Below are positions 20,290 to 27,902 of a stretch of DNA of 64,000 nt, in pieces. Numbering within the stretch: position 1 is the stretch's first letter; each line of letters opens with the position of its first letter. Where the stretch lies: contig NZ_CP015207.1 in NCBI RefSeq assembly GCF_002101375.1, positions 3,289,766 through 3,353,765 on the forward strand. The letters run 5' to 3'. The notes beneath the pieces are model-generated. The model was given only the letters and a program-made list of their open reading frames with translations. It did no database searches and was not told the origin of the DNA. Both the position numbers and the translations under genes were made by a program. This DNA is from Sporosarcina ureae. GTDB taxonomy: Bacteria > Bacillota > Bacilli > Bacillales_A > Planococcaceae.

Positions 20290-21012
20290 ATGGCAGATCA
20301 AGATCCAAAATATTCGAGAACGTCAAGAAAACAAGGCAGTAAAGCAAGCAAAGTGAATAAAGCATTGAATATTTCAATTGGTGTAGTAGTTTTTCTTATT
20401 GTAGTTGTTGCCGTAATTTTCATCACGGGTGATGGCGATCAGAAAGAAGTGGCAATCGACAAGCCTAAGCAATCCACTCAGTCCGACGCAGCTCCAATTG
20501 AACCTATCGTTTTAGACGATGAGGACGAGATGGACAAGCCTGAAACTGAAGATGATGTGCCAGAAGATGCAGATGAACCAGAAGTTCAGGACCAAGAAGA
20601 AAATAACGAAGTGATAAATGAAGTAGTTGAAGAACCGGAAGCGCCAGTGGTAGAAGAACCTAAAGTAGAAGAACCAAAAAAGGATAAACCGAAGAAAGAA
20701 ACTTCATCGGATTCTAACAAGAAAGTGGTTGTAAATCCTGACTGGAAACCTATTGGAACAAAACAATCAGGCGAGCATGTCTCGAAATACGATGGTCAGT
20801 CCGATGACTGGTATGAAAAAAAGAAAGCCATATCCTATGCAACCGGTTTGTCTGAAGATCAATTGTATTTTGATCGTATTCAAAATGGCGGCAGTCCTCA
20901 AAAATCAGAAGGTATTGTAAGAAGTAAGGACAATTCCAAAAAATACAAAGTATATCTTGAGTGGGTTGATGGCCAAGGTTGGAAACCTGTAAGAATGGAT
21001 GTATTGAAGTAA
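20290..21012 (+). CDS. yrrS: DUF1510 membrane protein (YrrS-like)
   Basis: A 240-residue single-pass membrane protein: basic N-terminus (SRKQGSKASKVNK), membrane segment near residues 27-47 (ISIGVVVFLIVVVAVIFI), a long acidic proline/glutamate linker with EEP repeats (residues 70-145), and the conserved C-terminal DUF1510 domain (PIGTKQSGEHVS through WKPVRMDVLK). The function is unknown; in B. subtilis it is next to a penicillin-binding protein gene, which is absent here. AAAGGAG (20274-20280) sets ATG 20290, 9 bases downstream. Confidence 0.85.
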   Translation: MADQDPKYSRTSRKQGSKASKVNKALNISIGVVVFLIVVVAVIFITGDGDQKEVAIDKPKQSTQSDAAPIEPIVLDDEDEMDKPETEDDVPEDADEPEVQDQEENNEVINEVVEEPEAPVVEEPKVEEPKKDKPKKETSSDSNKKVVVNPDWKPIGTKQSGEHVSKYDGQSDDWYEKKKAISYATGLSEDQLYFDRIQNGGSPQKSEGIVRSKDNSKKYKVYLEWVDGQGWKPVRMDVLK

Positions 21013-21029
21013 GTGAATCGAACTACCGA

Positions 21030-21052
21030 TGTGCTGCCTATCGTGCAGCACA
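21030..21052 (+). other. 8-bp intercistronic hairpin after yrrS
   Basis: TGTGCTGC (21030-21037) and GCAGCACA (21045-21052), perfect stem with a 7-base loop and no T run. It resembles the hairpin after greA in size and in lacking a T tract. Confidence 0.5.
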
Positions 21053-21084
21053 TTCTAGTAAGTAGAAAAGAGGAGAGGACATAA

Positions 21085-21777
21085 ATGAAAATAGCAATCG
21101 TTGGTGCAATGGAGGAAGAAGTCGAAATACTTCGCAGAGAAATTGGGTTTGGAAAAATTACAACCATTGGAAACTGTGAATTTATTGAAGGCAAAGTAGG
21201 CAAGCATCAAGTGATTGTGACGAAAAGTGGCATCGGAAAAGTAAACGCTGCCATGGCAACGACAATCCTTTTGCAGAACTTTAAACCAGATATCGTGTTG
21301 AATACGGGTTCTGCGGGTGGAACTAACCCTGAACTTGAAGTGGGAACGATTGTAATATCTGATTATGTCTTGCATCATGATGTTGATGTAACTGCATTCG
21401 GCTATGAGCTGGGTCAAGTGCCCCAACTTCCTGCAAGTTTTCCATCAGATCCTAACCTAATAGAATTCGCTAAAGAAGCTGTAATGGAGTTAGATACATA
21501 TGAACATGCTGTAGGAACCATCGCTTCAGCTGATATTTTCATGGCTGACCCTGAAAAAGTCCTGCAAGTCAAAAATAGATTTCCGCGTGTAATTGCTGTA
21601 GAGATGGAAGCTGCCGCTGTTGCGCAAGTCTGTTATCAATTTAACACGCGATTTGTGGTGATCCGCGCCCTTTCTGATATTGCCGGAAAAGAATCGACAG
21701 TCAGTTTTGATGAATTTTTACCGCTGGCTGCCAAACACTCGTCACAGATTGTTTTGCGTGTCATCTCGAAACTTTGA
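21085..21777 (+). CDS. mtnN: 5'-methylthioadenosine/S-adenosylhomocysteine nucleosidase
   Basis: MtnN hydrolyses methylthioadenosine and S-adenosylhomocysteine to adenine and the thioribose, feeding methionine salvage and the activated methyl cycle. The 230 residues show IVGAMEEEVE (catalytic Glu near residue 12), GSAGG, the purine-site VEMEAAAVAQVC and the catalytic Asp in RALSDIAG. AGAGGAGAGG precedes the ATG. In B. subtilis the sulfur genes mccA and mccB follow; they are absent here. Confidence 0.95.
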   Translation: MKIAIVGAMEEEVEILRREIGFGKITTIGNCEFIEGKVGKHQVIVTKSGIGKVNAAMATTILLQNFKPDIVLNTGSAGGTNPELEVGTIVISDYVLHHDVDVTAFGYELGQVPQLPASFPSDPNLIEFAKEAVMELDTYEHAVGTIASADIFMADPEKVLQVKNRFPRVIAVEMEAAAVAQVCYQFNTRFVVIRALSDIAGKESTVSFDEFLPLAAKHSSQIVLRVISKL

Positions 21778-21844
21778 GTGTTCTATGATAAAATGTCTAA
21801 GTAGACAGATTAGCAGTTCGTTTGGTTGAGAGGAGGGACATTCA

Positions 21845-21925
21845 ATGACATTTTTAATGGGCGGAGTATTTATCGTCACAGCATTATTGGCAGCAATTAT
21901 TTTACGCGAGGTTAAAGCGGACTGA
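21845..21925 (+). CDS. 26-residue membrane microprotein of unknown function
   Basis: ATG 21845 to TGA 21923-21925 encodes 26 residues: MTFLMGGVFIVT, then ALLAAIIL, then a polar REVKAD tail. This is one hydrophobic span followed by a charged end, with the shape of known bacterial membrane microproteins. A strong Shine-Dalgarno (GAGAGGAGGG at 21828-21837) precedes it by 7 bases, and a strong terminator starts 10 bases after the stop, so the gene looks purposeful. I do not recognise a family. It may be cotranscribed with mtnN, 67 bp upstream. Confidence 0.6.
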   Translation: MTFLMGGVFIVTALLAAIILREVKAD

Positions 21926-21935
21926 GAAAAGAAAC

Positions 21936-21995
21936 AAAGCGTTTCCGATGTGCGGGGGCTGTGGGCCTCTGTTGCACAATCGGAAACGCTTTTTG
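21936..21995. terminator. bidirectional terminator between the microprotein gene and sigK
   Basis: AAAGCGTTTCCGAT (21936-21949) and ATCGGAAACGCTTT (21979-21992) form a 14-bp stem with T-rich sequence on both sides. It serves both convergent units. Confidence 0.92.
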
Positions 21996-21997
21996 CA

Positions 21998-22696
21998 TTA
22001 TTGATATTCATGCTTAAATGATTGATATAATTTGACGATTGCTCGTTTCTCGATACGTGAAACATAACTCCTGGAAATATTCAATTGCTCAGCAATTTCT
22101 TTTTGTGTCATAGGCTGATCGTCCAGCAAGCCGTAGCGTCTTTGAATGATTTCCAACTCACGAGAGTCGAGTTTATCCAAATGACGGTAGAGCCGCTCTT
22201 TTTGTTCATTTTGTTCTACGGTTGTTTGTGGAGGTATGTCGTTTGTTTGAAGGAGGTCTGCAATTTCTAGGGATTGGCCATCTTTATCCATACCGATTGG
22301 TTCGTAGAGGGAAACATCTTTTTGCACCTTTTTCTGTGTTCGTAAATACATAAGGATTTCATTTTCTATACAGCGTGCAGCGTACGTTGCGAGCTTGGTT
22401 TTTCGATCTGGCGTAAAGCTGTTGACTGCTTTCATCAGACCGATCGCTCCTATAGAAATATAATCATCAAGTAGTTCGTGCTTTGGCTGGAACTTCTTGA
22501 CGATATGGGCGACCAAACGCATATTGTGTTCAATAAGTTCATTACGTGCACTTTCATCACCTTCAGCTAATCGTCTCAGGCACTCTGCTTCTTCTTTTTT
22601 GGACAACGGACGAAGGAAAGCTTGCCCTCTGATATAACCGATTAGCGCGGGGATCTCTAACCATAATTGCATGACGGCCAGGAAAAACCCGCTCAT
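21998..22696 (-). CDS. sigK: sporulation sigma factor SigK, intact gene
   Basis: Sigma-K directs late mother-cell transcription in sporulation. The 232 residues start with a hydrophobic pro-sequence of about 20 residues (MSGFFLAVMQLWLEIPALIGY) expected to be removed by SpoIVFB. Then come region 2 (IEHNMRLVAHIVKKF, ISIGAIGLMKAV, LATYAARCIENEILMYLR) and region 4 (MTQKEIAEQLNISRSYVSRIEKRA). The reading frame is continuous, so no skin-type element splits it. GGAGGTG precedes the ATG. SigE is the main alternative, but the short pro-region and sequence favour SigK. Confidence 0.92.
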   Translation of the reverse strand: MSGFFLAVMQLWLEIPALIGYIRGQAFLRPLSKKEEAECLRRLAEGDESARNELIEHNMRLVAHIVKKFQPKHELLDDYISIGAIGLMKAVNSFTPDRKTKLATYAARCIENEILMYLRTQKKVQKDVSLYEPIGMDKDGQSLEIADLLQTNDIPPQTTVEQNEQKERLYRHLDKLDSRELEIIQRRYGLLDDQPMTQKEIAEQLNISRSYVSRIEKRAIVKLYQSFKHEYQ

Positions 22697-22722
22697 GTGA
22701 CCACCTCCGATTATTAGTAGTT

Positions 22723-22753
22723 TACTCTATGCAAACGGCGGAAGGTCTATCAC
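22723..22753 (-). promoter_or_regulatory. candidate mother-cell (sigma-E/sigma-K) promoter of sigK
   Basis: On the minus strand CATAGAGTA (22731-22723) fits the CATA-N3-TA -10 box of mother-cell sigma factors. GTGATAGA (22753-22746) lies 13 bp upstream of the preceding G and resembles the sigma-E -35. The known control of sigK by sigma-E and sigma-K supports the call. Confidence 0.5.
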
Positions 22754-22771
22754 TGATAAGAAAAGCGATAA

Positions 22772-22822
22772 AATCAGACATAGTTGTGCGTGCATGCCGC
22801 ACAACTATGTTATAATCAGACA
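22772..22822 (+). repeat. perfect palindrome with flanking 9-bp direct repeats at the yqeG promoter
   Basis: ACATAGTTGTGCG (22778-22790) and CGCACAACTATGT (22798-22810) are perfectly complementary around a 7-base centre. The 9-mer AATCAGACA occurs at 22772-22780 and again at 22814-22822, flanking a 33-bp core. The extended -10 of the yqeG operon abuts the right arm. It could be an operator for a dimeric regulator or a small inserted palindrome with target duplication. Confidence 0.8.
22808..22816 (+). promoter_or_regulatory. extended -10 promoter of the yqeG operon
   Basis: TGT followed by TATAAT (22808-22816) is a strong extended -10. TTGTGC (22784-22789) is too far away (21 bp) for a normal -35. 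The palindrome covers the whole spacer region. Confidence 0.65.
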
Positions 22823-22851
22823 AGAATTTGTTGTAGGGCGGAGAGGATAAT

Positions 22852-23367
22852 GTGTTAAATCAATTTTTACCAAGTGCTTATGTAAAATCCGTTTTGTTGA
22901 TTAAACCGGAAGACCTTCTTGAAAATGGTTTTAAGGGCATCATTACAGATTTAGATAACACACTTGTTGAATGGGATCGTGCGGATGCTACGCAAGATAT
23001 TATGGCGTGGTTCAAATCTATGCGCGATGCTGGTTTGCAAATTACAGTTGTTTCCAATAACCATATTGAGCGCGTCAGTCACTTTTGTGATCCACTAGGT
23101 ATTCCGTATATTTGTGAAGCGCGTAAGCCGATGAAAAAATCATTTCATCAAGCACTTGCTACGTTAGGTTTGCCAAAAAAAGAAGTCGTCATGATTGGCG
23201 ATCAATTGTTAACGGATGTCTTGGGTGCGAATCGAGTGGGACTGCAGACGATATTAGTCGTCCCTGTGGCAAGTTCCGATGCGACGATTACGAAGTTCAA
23301 CCGTGCGATTGAACGACGGATTATGGCAAGGTTTAAAAGAAAAGGATTACTTACGTGGGAGGACTAA
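22852..23367 (+). CDS. yqeG: HAD-family phosphatase YqeG
   Basis: A HAD superfamily subclass IIIA phosphatase of 171 residues. Motif I is TDLDNTLVEWD (nucleophile Asp and acid/base Asp), motif II VVSNNH, and motifs III/IV RKPMKKSF with MIGDQLLTDVLGANR. The physiological substrate is unknown; it is linked with the GTPase gene yqeH across Firmicutes. The GTG start at 22852 follows GGAGAGG. It is first in a long operon. Confidence 0.93.
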   Translation: MLNQFLPSAYVKSVLLIKPEDLLENGFKGIITDLDNTLVEWDRADATQDIMAWFKSMRDAGLQITVVSNNHIERVSHFCDPLGIPYICEARKPMKKSFHQALATLGLPKKEVVMIGDQLLTDVLGANRVGLQTILVVPVASSDATITKFNRAIERRIMARFKRKGLLTWED

Positions 23368-23369
23368 AT

Positions 23370-24470
23370 TTGGAATTGATCAAGTGTATTGGATGCGGAA
23401 TCACGATCCAAACGACGGACAAAACAATGGAAGGCTATGCGCCACCAGCTTCATTAGAAAAAGAAGATGTCATATGTCAACGTTGTTTTAAATTACGAAA
23501 CTATAATGAATTACAGCCAGTATCCCTATCAGGAGATGATTTTCTAGCGATTTTAAACGGAATCGGTGAAAAACAAGGCCTGATCGTGAAAGTGGTGGAT
23601 ATCTTTGATTTCAACGGTAGTTGGATCAATGGCTTGCATCGTTTTGTAGGCAAGAAAGATATTTTATTAATTGGTAACAAGGCAGATATCCTTCCGAAAG
23701 CGATTAATCCGCAACGTGTGAAAAATTGGATGAAAACAGAAGCTGCAAAGCTCGGTCTGAAACCAATTGATGTATTGCTTGTGTCGGCTGTAAAAGGCAA
23801 CGGCATGAGTGAAGCACTCGACGCGATTGAGAAATATCGTAAGGGTAAAGATGTCTATGTAGTTGGCTGTACGAATGTAGGGAAATCTACTTTCATTAAC
23901 CGTATCATCAAAGATGCAACAGGAATGAATGATGTGATTACGACGTCTTATTTCCCGGGAACAACTCTTGATGTAGTGGAAATTCCATTGGATGACGGAA
24001 AAATGCTGATAGATACACCAGGGATTATCAACGATCATCAAATGGCTCATCACTTGGATCCACATGATTTAAAGTTGATTACACCGAAGAAAGAACTTAA
24101 ACCGAAAGTCTATCAATTGAACGCTGAACAAACATTATTCATTGGCGGACTTGCACGTTTTGATTTCATCCAAGGTGGTCGCTCATCTTTCAACATTTAC
24201 GCAGCAAACGGTTTGCCAGTTCACCGGACGAAGTTAGAAAATGCCGATGAGTTGTACAAAAACCATCTAGGTGACATGCTATCTCCACCGGGACCTGCAT
24301 CACTTGAGAAGTTGCCGTCACTTGTACGTCATGAATTTTCGATTAAGGACGCGAAGACGGACTTAGTAATTTCAGGCCTTGGTTGGATTACGATTCAACA
24401 CGCTGATGTACAAGTGGCTGTACATGCACCTAAAGGTGTGAATGTCGAAATCAGACCTTCATTGATTTAA
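23370..24470 (+). CDS. yqeH: ribosome biogenesis GTPase YqeH
   Basis: YqeH is a circularly permuted GTPase needed for 30S subunit maturation. An N-terminal zinc ribbon (CIGCG at residues 5-9 and CQRC near 37) precedes the GTPase, whose motifs run in permuted order: G4 GNKAD, G5 VSAVKG, G1 GCTNVGKSTF, G3 DTPG. I choose the TTG at 23370, 7 bases after GGGAGG: it gives 366 residues, the B. subtilis length. The in-frame GTG at 23355 lies before that site. It begins 2 bp after the yqeG stop. Confidence 0.94.
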   Translation: MELIKCIGCGITIQTTDKTMEGYAPPASLEKEDVICQRCFKLRNYNELQPVSLSGDDFLAILNGIGEKQGLIVKVVDIFDFNGSWINGLHRFVGKKDILLIGNKADILPKAINPQRVKNWMKTEAAKLGLKPIDVLLVSAVKGNGMSEALDAIEKYRKGKDVYVVGCTNVGKSTFINRIIKDATGMNDVITTSYFPGTTLDVVEIPLDDGKMLIDTPGIINDHQMAHHLDPHDLKLITPKKELKPKVYQLNAEQTLFIGGLARFDFIQGGRSSFNIYAANGLPVHRTKLENADELYKNHLGDMLSPPGPASLEKLPSLVRHEFSIKDAKTDLVISGLGWITIQHADVQVAVHAPKGVNVEIRPSLI

Positions 24471-24492
24471 GAGCGACAGGAGGAAAGACCAA

Positions 24493-25314
24493 ATGAAAAA
24501 ATGGTATGCGGTTATAGGCGATCCCATCGCGCAATCGATGTCACCGGTCATGCATGATCAGTGGTTTAAAGAGAACGCTTTGGACGCAACGTATATACCG
24601 ATTCATGCAACAGTGGGAAGTTTAGAACAATCGATAAACAGCTTGCGTTCACTTGGATGCTGCGGCTTCAATGTGACAGTACCCCATAAGCAGGCGATTC
24701 TTCCTTTCCTCGACGAAGTGGACGAATCAGCAACGGTTATGAATGCGGTCAACACAGTTTATCAAACAGCTGATGGTAAATTAATCGGTGCCAATACGGA
24801 TGGAGCGGGGTTCGTGAAATCGCTAGAAGAGTTTTCAGATTCAGTGAAAGGCTCGGTATTACTTATTGGTGCTGGCGGTGCGGCTAGAGGCATTGCCTTC
24901 GCGCTACAGTCAGCTGGCTATGGACCTCTTTATTTCACGAATCGGACCGCTTCAAGAGCTGCGGAACTGGCGACAGATATGATCGATGGCCATGCGCTTT
25001 CTATTGAAGACGCTGAAGCTCGTCTCGGCGAGTTTGGACTTGTAGTACAAACGACATCTGTCGGTATGAACTTTGCACAAGAAGGACTACCGCTAGATCC
25101 AAAGAATGTCGCAGACGGTGCAGTAGTAGCGGACATAATTTACAATCCGCTTGAAACGGAATTTTTACGACAAGCAAAACAAGCAGGCGCCAAGACGATG
25201 AACGGTATAGGAATGTTCGTCCATCAAGGAGCTCTGGCTTTTGAAAAGTGGACAGGCGTCTATCCTGACACAAAAAAGATGAACGATATGATTACAATGA
25301 AAGTTGGCGGGTAA
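24493..25314 (+). CDS. aroE: shikimate 5-dehydrogenase
   Basis: AroE reduces 3-dehydroshikimate to shikimate with NADPH in chorismate synthesis. The 273 residues show the substrate site GDPIAQSMSPVMHD, the catalytic Lys in NVTVPHKQAILPFLDE, the Rossmann GAGGAARGIAFAL, the NADP-binding NRT and the C-terminal GIGMFVHQGALAFEKWTG. AGGAGGAAAG precedes the ATG. It sits in the yqeH-aroE-yhbY order shared by most Bacillales. Confidence 0.95.
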   Translation: MKKWYAVIGDPIAQSMSPVMHDQWFKENALDATYIPIHATVGSLEQSINSLRSLGCCGFNVTVPHKQAILPFLDEVDESATVMNAVNTVYQTADGKLIGANTDGAGFVKSLEEFSDSVKGSVLLIGAGGAARGIAFALQSAGYGPLYFTNRTASRAAELATDMIDGHALSIEDAEARLGEFGLVVQTTSVGMNFAQEGLPLDPKNVADGAVVADIIYNPLETEFLRQAKQAGAKTMNGIGMFVHQGALAFEKWTGVYPDTKKMNDMITMKVGG

Positions 25315-25316
25315 AC

Positions 25317-25607
25317 ATGTTAACAGGTAAACAAAAAAGATTTTTACGCAGCGAAGCACATCATTTGGATGCATTATTCCAAATTGGGAAAAGTGGTTTG
25401 ACTGACGCAATTCTCGTACAAATCGACGAAGCACTCGAAGCACGTGAATTACTTAAAGTGAGTGTCCTTCAAAATTGTGATGAAGATAAAAAGGAAATTG
25501 CTGAAAAGATTGGCGCGTACAAAGGTATTCACGTAGTCCAAATCATCGGTAGCACAATTGTTTTATACAGAGAATCGACAGAGAAGAAACGCATACAATT
25601 ACCGTAA
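25317..25607 (+). CDS. yhbY: ribosome assembly RNA-binding protein YhbY (YqeI)
   Basis: A 96-residue CRM-domain protein that binds pre-50S particles. The family signature is KRFLRSEAHHLDALFQIGKSG with the GxxG loop, followed by EALEARELLKVSVLQNCDED. It starts 2 bp after aroE with a weak ribosome site (GGCGGG), so translation is probably coupled. Confidence 0.93.
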   Translation: MLTGKQKRFLRSEAHHLDALFQIGKSGLTDAILVQIDEALEARELLKVSVLQNCDEDKKEIAEKIGAYKGIHVVQIIGSTIVLYRESTEKKRIQLP

Positions 25608-25617
25608 GGAGAATCAG

Positions 25618-26196
25618 ATGAAACAAATCGGCATTTTGGGCGGAACTTTCAACCCGCCGCATACTGGACATTTATTGATTGCCAATGAAGTGCGCTATGC
25701 ACTACAGTTAGATGAAGTATGGTTGATGCCTACTGCCGTTGCGCCACACAAGATTGCGACAGGTGATGCGTCGGCCGAGCAGCGCCTGCAAATGGTGAAA
25801 CTAGCAGTAGATGAAGTGGAAGGTTTGCGTGCGTCATCATTTGAAATTGAGCGTGGCGGAGTATCTTTTACATATGATACGATGTCGCAGTTAATACAAA
25901 ATGAAACAGATGTTCATTTTCATTTCATTATTGGCGGAGATATGATTGATCAGTTACCGACATGGTACCGAATTGAGGATTTACTCGAAATGGTTACGTT
26001 TATCGGTGTAAAACGTCCAGGTGCTGATAACGCTTCTGCAATCCCGGTACAATTGGTAGAAACACCACAACTTGATTTGTCATCCACATTGATCCGCCAA
26101 CGTTTTGTAGAAGGTGGAACCGTGCAACTTTTGATTCCCCCGGCTGTCGAAGCTTACATTCGAGAGGAGAGATTATATGGATCTTCAACAAGTTAG
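25618..26196 (+). CDS. nadD: nicotinate-nucleotide adenylyltransferase NadD
   Basis: NadD adenylates nicotinate mononucleotide to deamido-NAD. The 192 residues carry GILGGTFNPPHTGHLLIANEV (the GxFxPxHxGH nucleotidyltransferase motif), GGDMIDQLPTWYRIEDLL and the SSTLIRQR ISTxxR-like motif. I start at ATG 25618 after TAAGGAGAA; an in-frame ATG at 25558 lies inside yhbY. It overlaps yqeK by 20 bp. With nadA at the window start, two steps of NAD synthesis are represented. Confidence 0.95.
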   Translation: MKQIGILGGTFNPPHTGHLLIANEVRYALQLDEVWLMPTAVAPHKIATGDASAEQRLQMVKLAVDEVEGLRASSFEIERGGVSFTYDTMSQLIQNETDVHFHFIIGGDMIDQLPTWYRIEDLLEMVTFIGVKRPGADNASAIPVQLVETPQLDLSSTLIRQRFVEGGTVQLLIPPAVEAYIREERLYGSSTS

Positions 26197-26749
26197 AAAT
26201 GACCTAGAACAACGATTACCGAAAGCGCGTTATGAACACGTACTGCGAGTCACGGAAACAGCTATGAAATTAGCTGAAGAGATGGGTGTGTCAGTAGAAA
26301 AGGCTGAAATTGCTGGCCTCTTCCATGATTACGCCAAGTTTATGGATAAAGATGAATTACTGGAATTACTAAAACGGGACGAAGAGTATGAGCTCTATGC
26401 ACAGTATCACTCCGAATTGTGGCATGCCCCGGTTGGCGCTATGCTTGCGAAAGAGCGGTATGGCGTAGAAGATCAAGATATCTTGCAAGCCATCCGTTTT
26501 CATACGACGGGACGCTCGAAAATGAGTGATTTGGAGAAAGTGATCTATATCGCTGATTTAATCGAACCAGGAAGAAAATTTCCGGGTATCGAAGAGCTAC
26601 GCCAACGTATTGATGGAGAAACGCTGGAAGATCAAATGACTGAATGCATCCAGCATACATTTAAATTTTTAGTTCAGCGATACGCAGTCATTTTTCCACA
26701 TTCATTTGACTGCTATAATGAACATGTACGTAGAAGAAAGGAACAGTGA
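26177..26749 (+). CDS. yqeK: HD-domain Ap4A hydrolase YqeK
   Basis: A 190-residue HD-superfamily phosphohydrolase; B. subtilis-type YqeK splits diadenosine tetraphosphate symmetrically to two ADP. Metal-binding residues are visible in RYEHVLRVTETA (His), AGLFHDYAKFM (HD), WHAPVGAMLA and IRFHTTGRSKM, with IYIADLIEPGR. GAGAGGAGAG precedes the ATG inside the end of nadD. Confidence 0.93.
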   Translation: MDLQQVRNDLEQRLPKARYEHVLRVTETAMKLAEEMGVSVEKAEIAGLFHDYAKFMDKDELLELLKRDEEYELYAQYHSELWHAPVGAMLAKERYGVEDQDILQAIRFHTTGRSKMSDLEKVIYIADLIEPGRKFPGIEELRQRIDGETLEDQMTECIQHTFKFLVQRYAVIFPHSFDCYNEHVRRRKEQ

Positions 26750-26752
26750 AAT

Positions 26753-27097
26753 ATGCCAACATTATTAGAATTAGCTTATGAAGCAGTAGATAGTAAGAAA
26801 GCGGAAGACATCGTAGTATTAAACATGGAGGGCATTTCACTAATTGCTGATCAATTCATCATTTGTCATGCTAACTCTGAACGACAAGTACAAGCCATCG
26901 CGCGTGAAGTGGCAGATGTGGCTTCAAAAGAAGGGTACACAGTGAAACGTTTGGAAGGATTCGATGCGGGTCGTTGGATTTTAGTCGATCTTCTGGATGT
27001 AGTCGTTCATGTATTCCACAGAGACGAACGCGGATTCTATAACTTGGAAAAGCTATGGGGAGACGCACAACTACTAAACGTTGAGGATGAAGTATGA
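26753..27097 (+). CDS. rsfS: ribosomal silencing factor RsfS
   Basis: RsfS binds ribosomal protein L14 and blocks subunit joining when nutrients are scarce. The 114 residues show the family signatures AVDSKKAEDIVVLNMEGIS, DQFIICHANSERQVQAIA and the C-terminal WILVDLLDVVVHVFHRDERGFYNLEKLWGDA. It lies 3 bp after yqeK and overlaps yqeM by 4 bp. Confidence 0.95.
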   Translation: MPTLLELAYEAVDSKKAEDIVVLNMEGISLIADQFIICHANSERQVQAIAREVADVASKEGYTVKRLEGFDAGRWILVDLLDVVVHVFHRDERGFYNLEKLWGDAQLLNVEDEV

Positions 27098-27834
27098 GCT
27101 CATCCTATTCAGCGTTCGCATCAATTTATGACGAACTAATGAATGATATTCCGTATGACGCCTATGTCGAGTTACTCGATTTGGCGTCTGCTGGCGTTTC
27201 AGGGAAAAAGGTATTGGATATAGGCTGCGGAACCGGTTTGCTTTCTGCGAAACTCGCGAAAAAAGGGGCATATGTAACTGCTATTGATCTTTCCGCTGAT
27301 ATGCTGGAGGTCGCTTCACATCGTGCACAGTCCCTTTCTCTAGATATTCAGTTTATCGAACAACCTATGCAGCGACTAGAAATAGAAGGTACATTTGATG
27401 CCGCCATCATCTCAATCGATTCACTGAATTATGTAATCCAACAGCAAGATGTCGTGGAGACGTTCCGACGAATTTATGGAGCGCTTGCTAGAGGTGGCGT
27501 GTTGCTATTTGATGTGCATTCATTATGTAAGATGGATGAGATCTTTCTTGAAGGGCCTTTTGTTTTTGATAATCGACGTATTGCGTATATATGGCAAACG
27601 GCCCCTGGAGATGAGGATCACTCCATTTATTCCGAGCTGGCGTTTTTCGTAAAACAAGAAGATCATTCCTATCAACGTTTTGATGAAGTACATATGCAAC
27701 GATCGTTTGCAGTACCGGAATATGTTCAAATGCTGGAAGAAGTTGGATTCCACATTGAAAGAGTTTTTGCAGATTGGGAAGATGAAGCACCCGAAGAAGA
27801 GAGTGAAAGAATATTCTTTCAAGTTCGAAAATAG
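27094..27834 (+). CDS. yqeM: class I SAM-dependent methyltransferase YqeM
   Basis: A 246-residue Rossmann methyltransferase with motif I VLDIGCGTGLLSAKLAKKG, post-I acidic AIDLSADML and DAAIISIDSLNYV. The substrate is unknown; its gene is always linked with rsfS in Bacillales, which suggests a ribosome- or RNA-related target. The ATG overlaps the rsfS stop (ATGA). No terminator separates it from the comE genes, 68 bp away. Confidence 0.88.
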   Translation: MSSSYSAFASIYDELMNDIPYDAYVELLDLASAGVSGKKVLDIGCGTGLLSAKLAKKGAYVTAIDLSADMLEVASHRAQSLSLDIQFIEQPMQRLEIEGTFDAAIISIDSLNYVIQQQDVVETFRRIYGALARGGVLLFDVHSLCKMDEIFLEGPFVFDNRRIAYIWQTAPGDEDHSIYSELAFFVKQEDHSYQRFDEVHMQRSFAVPEYVQMLEEVGFHIERVFADWEDEAPEEESERIFFQVRK

Positions 27835-27902
27835 GGCTACCATAGTAATTCGGAATCGGGTATAGTTAATAGGACTCCATACGGTGCTGAAAGAAAGGAT
27901 CG

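Noticed and set aside
22778..22810. yqeG palindrome as an intrinsic terminator
   Set aside because: No gene upstream on the plus strand ends here and no T tract follows; the -10 box abuts it.
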